In this document: piece by piece, positions 7,375 through 10,133 of the stretch
Numbering within the stretch: the stretch's first letter is position 1
Layout of the letters: every line of letters begins with the position of its first letter
Origin: Rhodobacter sp.
GTDB lineage: Bacteria; Pseudomonadota; Alphaproteobacteria; Rhodobacterales; Rhodobacteraceae
DNA: 10,133 bases
NCBI GenBank assembly: GCA_003536295.1
Contig: DPZQ01000169.1
Span: forward strand, 1-10,133
Reading direction: 5' to 3'
The notes under the pieces: generated by a model
The model's input: the letters and a program-made list of their open reading frames with translations, nothing else
The model's database searches: none
What the model was told of the DNA's origin: nothing
Program-made: the position numbers and the translations under genes

Positions 7375-8274
7375 ATGCGCTACGGATATGTTGGACTGGG
7401 CAATTTGGGCGGCAATTTGGCCTCTTCGCTTTGCAAGGCCGGTTTTGCAGTTACGGTCACGGATATTGATCCAGCCTTAGGAGATCGTCTGGTAAAGCTT
7501 GGTGCCACGTGGGCCGCTACCCCCGCCGAAGTTGCAGCCAATTCTGATCACGTGTTCACCTGTTTGCCTTCGCCTACCGTATCCGAAAACGTTTTGGCGC
7601 AGATTTTGCCGCATATGGCGGTGGGGGCCACGTGGATTGAAAACTCCACCCTCGGGCGCGACGATATTTTGCGTTTAGGGCAATTAGCTGAGGATTCTGG
7701 CGTGCGCTTGATGGAGGCCCCCGTCACAGGCGGCGTGCATCTGGCAGGTCGCGGTGAGATCACGGTTCTGGCGGGTGGCGATAAAGATCTCTATGATCTG
7801 CATTTACCAGCCCTTCAGGCCATTGGTGGTAAAATCTTCCATATGGGCCCTTTGGGCTCGGCGGCAATTATCAAAGTGATCACCAATATGCTTGCCTTCA
7901 TTCATCTAGTGGCGGACGGGGAAGCGCTTATGCTGGCAAAACGCGGCGGACTTGATCTCAAAACCGCTTGGGAGGCAATTGCCGCGTCGTCAGGGTCAAG
8001 TTTCGTGCATGAAACCGAAGGTCAGCTGATTTTAAACGGCAGCTATGACATTGCTTTTTCAATGGATTTGGCACTTAAGGATTTGGGCTTTGCCATGGGC
8101 TTTGGCCGCGAATTTGGCGTGCCCTTAGACTTGGCTGGCATGACCAATCAAACCTTTCTTAAAGGTAAAGCGGCATATGGCGGGGCGGCCCAGTCAACGC
8201 AGATTGTCAAACTGTTGGAAGATGTGCTTAATACCGATCTGCGCGCTTCGGGCTTTCCTGCGCGCCTTGAGTGA
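7375..8274 (+). CDS. NAD(P)-dependent oxidoreductase, 3-hydroxyisobutyrate dehydrogenase family
   Basis: A beta-hydroxyacid dehydrogenase interconverting a 3-hydroxyacid and its semialdehyde or ketoacid with NAD(H) or NADP(H). The 299 residues are the normal family length. The N-terminal Rossmann motif is GLGNLG at 7-12, with an acidic D-I-D at the end of the second strand that would favour NAD. The substrate-binding segment EAPVTGG (114-120) is a variant of the usual DAPVSGG, with T118 in place of Ser. The catalytic Lys is K167 with N171 (GSAAIIKVITN), the family G-x3-K-x3-N pattern, followed by the all-helical C-terminal domain. The start at 7375 has AAGGA 6 bases upstream; an in-frame TTG at 7357 lies before that site and is rejected. 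It sits 20 bases after the MttB-like gene and touches the next gene. The substrate cannot be named: hydroxyisobutyrate, tartronate semialdehyde and succinic semialdehyde types all share these motifs. Confidence 0.9.
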   Translation: MRYGYVGLGNLGGNLASSLCKAGFAVTVTDIDPALGDRLVKLGATWAATPAEVAANSDHVFTCLPSPTVSENVLAQILPHMAVGATWIENSTLGRDDILRLGQLAEDSGVRLMEAPVTGGVHLAGRGEITVLAGGDKDLYDLHLPALQAIGGKIFHMGPLGSAAIIKVITNMLAFIHLVADGEALMLAKRGGLDLKTAWEAIAASSGSSFVHETEGQLILNGSYDIAFSMDLALKDLGFAMGFGREFGVPLDLAGMTNQTFLKGKAAYGGAAQSTQIVKLLEDVLNTDLRASGFPARLE

Positions 8275-8279
8275 GCGCG

Positions 8280-9404
8280 ATGAAAACCCAAAACCCAAAC
8301 GACTTGCGCCTGGCCCAGTTGCAGCACCACCGTGCGGCTCGCTTGGCCAAGGGCGATCCAATTGCTATGCCGATCACCTCATCCGCAAGCTATCATTTGC
8401 CCGATATTCAGGACGCGCCCTTTCTTTATGGTCGCAATTCTATGCCCACTTGGGCCGAACTTGAAAGCCAATTGGCGCTTTTGGAAGACGCGCCTTGTTT
8501 AGCCTTTCCGTCAGGCATGGCTGCGATTTCAGCTGCGCTGATGGTAGGTTTGGGGCAGGGCAAAACCTTGGTCCTGCCGTCTGACGGTTATTACGTGTCA
8601 CGCGTGTTTTCGGCGTGTTTTCTGGCGCCTTACGGCGTACGGATTATAGAAGCGCCCATCTTAAAAATGCAAGATTTCGACTATAGCGGTGTGGATGTGG
8701 TGCTTTTAGAAAGCCCATCCAACCCCGGCCTTGATCTTTGCGATATTGCCGCGATTAGTGCAAAAGTGCATGCAGCGGGTGGGATTGTGATGGTGGATAA
8801 CACGACTATGACGCCTTTGTTGCAGCGCCCGCTGGATTTGGGCGCGGATGTGGTTTTGGCCTCGGACACAAAGGCGCCTGCCGGGCATTCGGATGTACTG
8901 TTTGGCCATGTGGCCAGCCGCAATGCGGCCTTTATGGCACGGGTTTTAGATTGGCGGCGCCTATCGGGCGCGGTGCCGGGGGCCTTTGAAGCTTGGCTTT
9001 TGCACCGTGGCCTTGAAACCTTAGAGCTGCGCTTGGCGCGCATGTGCGCCTCGGCCGAAGTGATTGCCACCCGTTTGTTGGATTCGGGACTTGTGCAAAA
9101 TCTGCGCTACCCGGGCCTAAAATCGGATGCGTCTTACCCATTGGCTTGCAAGCAAATGCAGGGTTTTGGGTTTATCATGGGCTTTGATCTGCCATCGGCT
9201 GACGTGGCCGAAGCATTTTTAACAAACTGCCCCTTTATCGCTCAGGCCACCAGCTTTGGGTCGACCCACAGCTCGGGCGAGCGGCGCGCGCGTTGGGGGG
9301 ATCAGGTTTCCCCCGGTTTCATACGCCTATCAATCGGCTGCGAACCAGTAGAGCCGCTTTGGGATGCGATTTTCCAAGCCCTGCGTCAGGCTTCGGCTAT
9401 GTAG
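8280..9404 (+). CDS. PLP-dependent Cys/Met metabolism enzyme, cystathionine gamma-lyase/synthase-like
   Basis: A fold-type I pyridoxal-phosphate enzyme of the family containing cystathionine gamma-synthase, cystathionine lyases and methionine gamma-lyase, which eliminate or replace groups at the beta or gamma carbon of amino acids. From the ATG at 8280 it has 374 residues, close to the usual 380-400. Visible residues: Y50 and R52 (YGR, phosphate contact from the partner subunit), S78-G79-M80 (phosphate loop), Y104 as probable cofactor-stacking Tyr, D173 (VDNT, pyridine nitrogen), K198 (Schiff base, SDTKAPAGHSD) and R349 (IRLSIG, substrate carboxylate). The usual DxYGGT segment is changed to DGYYVSR, which may alter specificity. 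The GTG at 8271 would overlap the upstream stop by 4 bases; 8280 has GAG-type sites 4 and 8 bases upstream. Either way translation looks coupled to the preceding gene. Last gene of the operon. The precise reaction is uncertain. Confidence 0.88.
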   Translation: MKTQNPNDLRLAQLQHHRAARLAKGDPIAMPITSSASYHLPDIQDAPFLYGRNSMPTWAELESQLALLEDAPCLAFPSGMAAISAALMVGLGQGKTLVLPSDGYYVSRVFSACFLAPYGVRIIEAPILKMQDFDYSGVDVVLLESPSNPGLDLCDIAAISAKVHAAGGIVMVDNTTMTPLLQRPLDLGADVVLASDTKAPAGHSDVLFGHVASRNAAFMARVLDWRRLSGAVPGAFEAWLLHRGLETLELRLARMCASAEVIATRLLDSGLVQNLRYPGLKSDASYPLACKQMQGFGFIMGFDLPSADVAEAFLTNCPFIAQATSFGSTHSSGERRARWGDQVSPGFIRLSIGCEPVEPLWDAIFQALRQASAM

Positions 9405-10068
9405 GGTACAGGGCGTTCAAAATCCGCTCTGCCTCGGCCAATGGCTGAGCCAAAGGGGTGCGGTCTTCGCCAGGGAAAAACCGCGCACGAATGGCGGTGG
9501 CCATGGGGGCAGGGCTTTCTATCAAAACCCGCGGCCCCGTTTTAACTGTTTCTGCCGCCCAAGAGCGCGCAAGCGCGATTTGCGCAGCCTTAGTCGCCCC
9601 ATAAGTGCCAAAAAATTTTTCTGAACCGCGCGGATCGTCAAAAAATAGGGCGGTCCCAAAAATGGAACTTGCGAGCAACAAAGGTTCTATCATTGGTATT
9701 AAACTGGCCGTAGCGCGCATATTGGTGGCAATGGATTTATCGACATCCTTACCATCTAAATGCGCCGCAGGGCTGAGGGGGGCTGCGTGAATAGCGCAGT
9801 GCGCCCATAGGTTTAAATGCCCAAATCGCCCATGTATCGAGGCGCAAAGATGCCGCATAGCATCCTCATTGGTTACATCCATCGGGGCTAAAGTCAAAGC
9901 GCCTGCACCCGGCTGTTTTTGCGCCTTGATACGGTCGTCTAACTCTTCTAGAGCGCCCACAGTGCGCGCCACCACCACAACATGCCAGCCCCGCAGCGCT
10001 AGGGATTGTGCCAACCCCGCGCCTAAACCGCGCGACGCACCCGTGATTAAAGCGATATGTTGGGCCAT
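9397..10068 (-). CDS. Short-chain dehydrogenase/reductase-like protein lacking the canonical Ser
   Basis: An SDR-fold protein of 223 residues, somewhat short for the classical type (about 250). TGASRGLG (9-16) is the NAD(P) glycine motif, with R13 and R35 suggesting NADP preference. DVT near 64-66 contacts the adenine. N116, Y156 and K160 (YGATK) keep three of the four catalytic positions. The Ser expected 13 residues before Y156 is F143, in the segment LFFDDPRGS, and the usual NNAG motif is replaced by HCAIH near 90-94. It may be a divergent reductase or no longer a catalyst. AAGGA lies 6 bases upstream of the ATG. Its stop overlaps the 3' end of the PLP gene by 8 bases on the opposite strand, so it is a separate transcriptional unit and need not share the pathway. 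Confidence 0.88.
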   Translation of the reverse strand: MAQHIALITGASRGLGAGLAQSLALRGWHVVVVARTVGALEELDDRIKAQKQPGAGALTLAPMDVTNEDAMRHLCASIHGRFGHLNLWAHCAIHAAPLSPAAHLDGKDVDKSIATNMRATASLIPMIEPLLLASSIFGTALFFDDPRGSEKFFGTYGATKAAQIALARSWAAETVKTGPRVLIESPAPMATAIRARFFPGEDRTPLAQPLAEAERILNALYPT

Positions 10069-10111
10069 AGCATGTCCTTAAATCGTTTGGGCCGAGCTAC
10101 GCGAGCCCCGC

Positions 10112-10133
10112 AAAAAAAGCAAGAGATCTTGCT
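10112..10133 (-). terminator. Rho-independent terminator of a gene beyond the right edge
   Basis: Read on the minus strand, AGCAAG and CTTGCT (10133-10128 and 10123-10118) form a 6-bp stem around a 4-base loop. They are followed by an uninterrupted run of T (complement of the A tract 10112-10118). This fits an intrinsic terminator for a minus-strand gene entering from the right. The stem reaches the last base, so it may be longer. About 44 bases separate it from the SDR start, enough room for a separate SDR promoter, though I see no clear one. Confidence 0.5.

Overview
The window reads as alphaproteobacterial DNA, most likely a marine Rhodobacterales (roseobacter-type) chromosome. The reasons are the densely packed genes, the moderate-to-high GC content, and the combination of fused FAD-dehydrogenase/GcvT proteins with a non-pyrrolysine MttB-family methyltransferase, a combination I associate with that group. 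The genus cannot be fixed from the sequence alone. No tRNA, rRNA, CRISPR array, insertion sequence or phage gene is visible.

Layout. At the left edge is a LysR-type regulator on the minus strand; its C-terminus lies outside the window. About 100 bases separate it from a divergent plus-strand operon. This gap holds a perfect 6+6 inverted repeat with the LysR T-N11-A signature and a plausible sigma70 promoter pointing into the operon. The operon (about 843-9404) has five tightly spaced genes: (1) a dimethylglycine-dehydrogenase-like FAD/GcvT fusion, (2) a second, sarcosine-dehydrogenase-like FAD/GcvT fusion, (3) a trimethylamine methyltransferase (MttB) family protein read without any pyrrolysine (TAG) codon, (4) a 3-hydroxyisobutyrate-dehydrogenase-family NAD(P) oxidoreductase and (5) a Cys/Met-metabolism PLP enzyme. 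The gaps are 17, 30, 20 and about 5 bases (or a 4-base overlap), with no internal terminator. A short-chain dehydrogenase-like gene on the minus strand converges on the operon and overlaps its last gene by 8 bases. The final bases look like a terminator for another minus-strand gene beyond the right edge.

How the genes may work together (inference). One MttB-type methyltransferase and two GcvT-fused demethylating dehydrogenases match the three methyl groups of a trimethylammonium compound. The first would be removed as methyl transfer, and the second and third by oxidative N-demethylation to methylene-tetrahydrofolate. The beta-hydroxyacid dehydrogenase and the PLP enzyme could process the freed carbon/amino backbone. 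The LysR protein is the natural candidate for substrate-dependent control. The substrate is not identifiable here: glycine betaine fits the first three enzymes, but the last two suggest a larger or differently substituted molecule.
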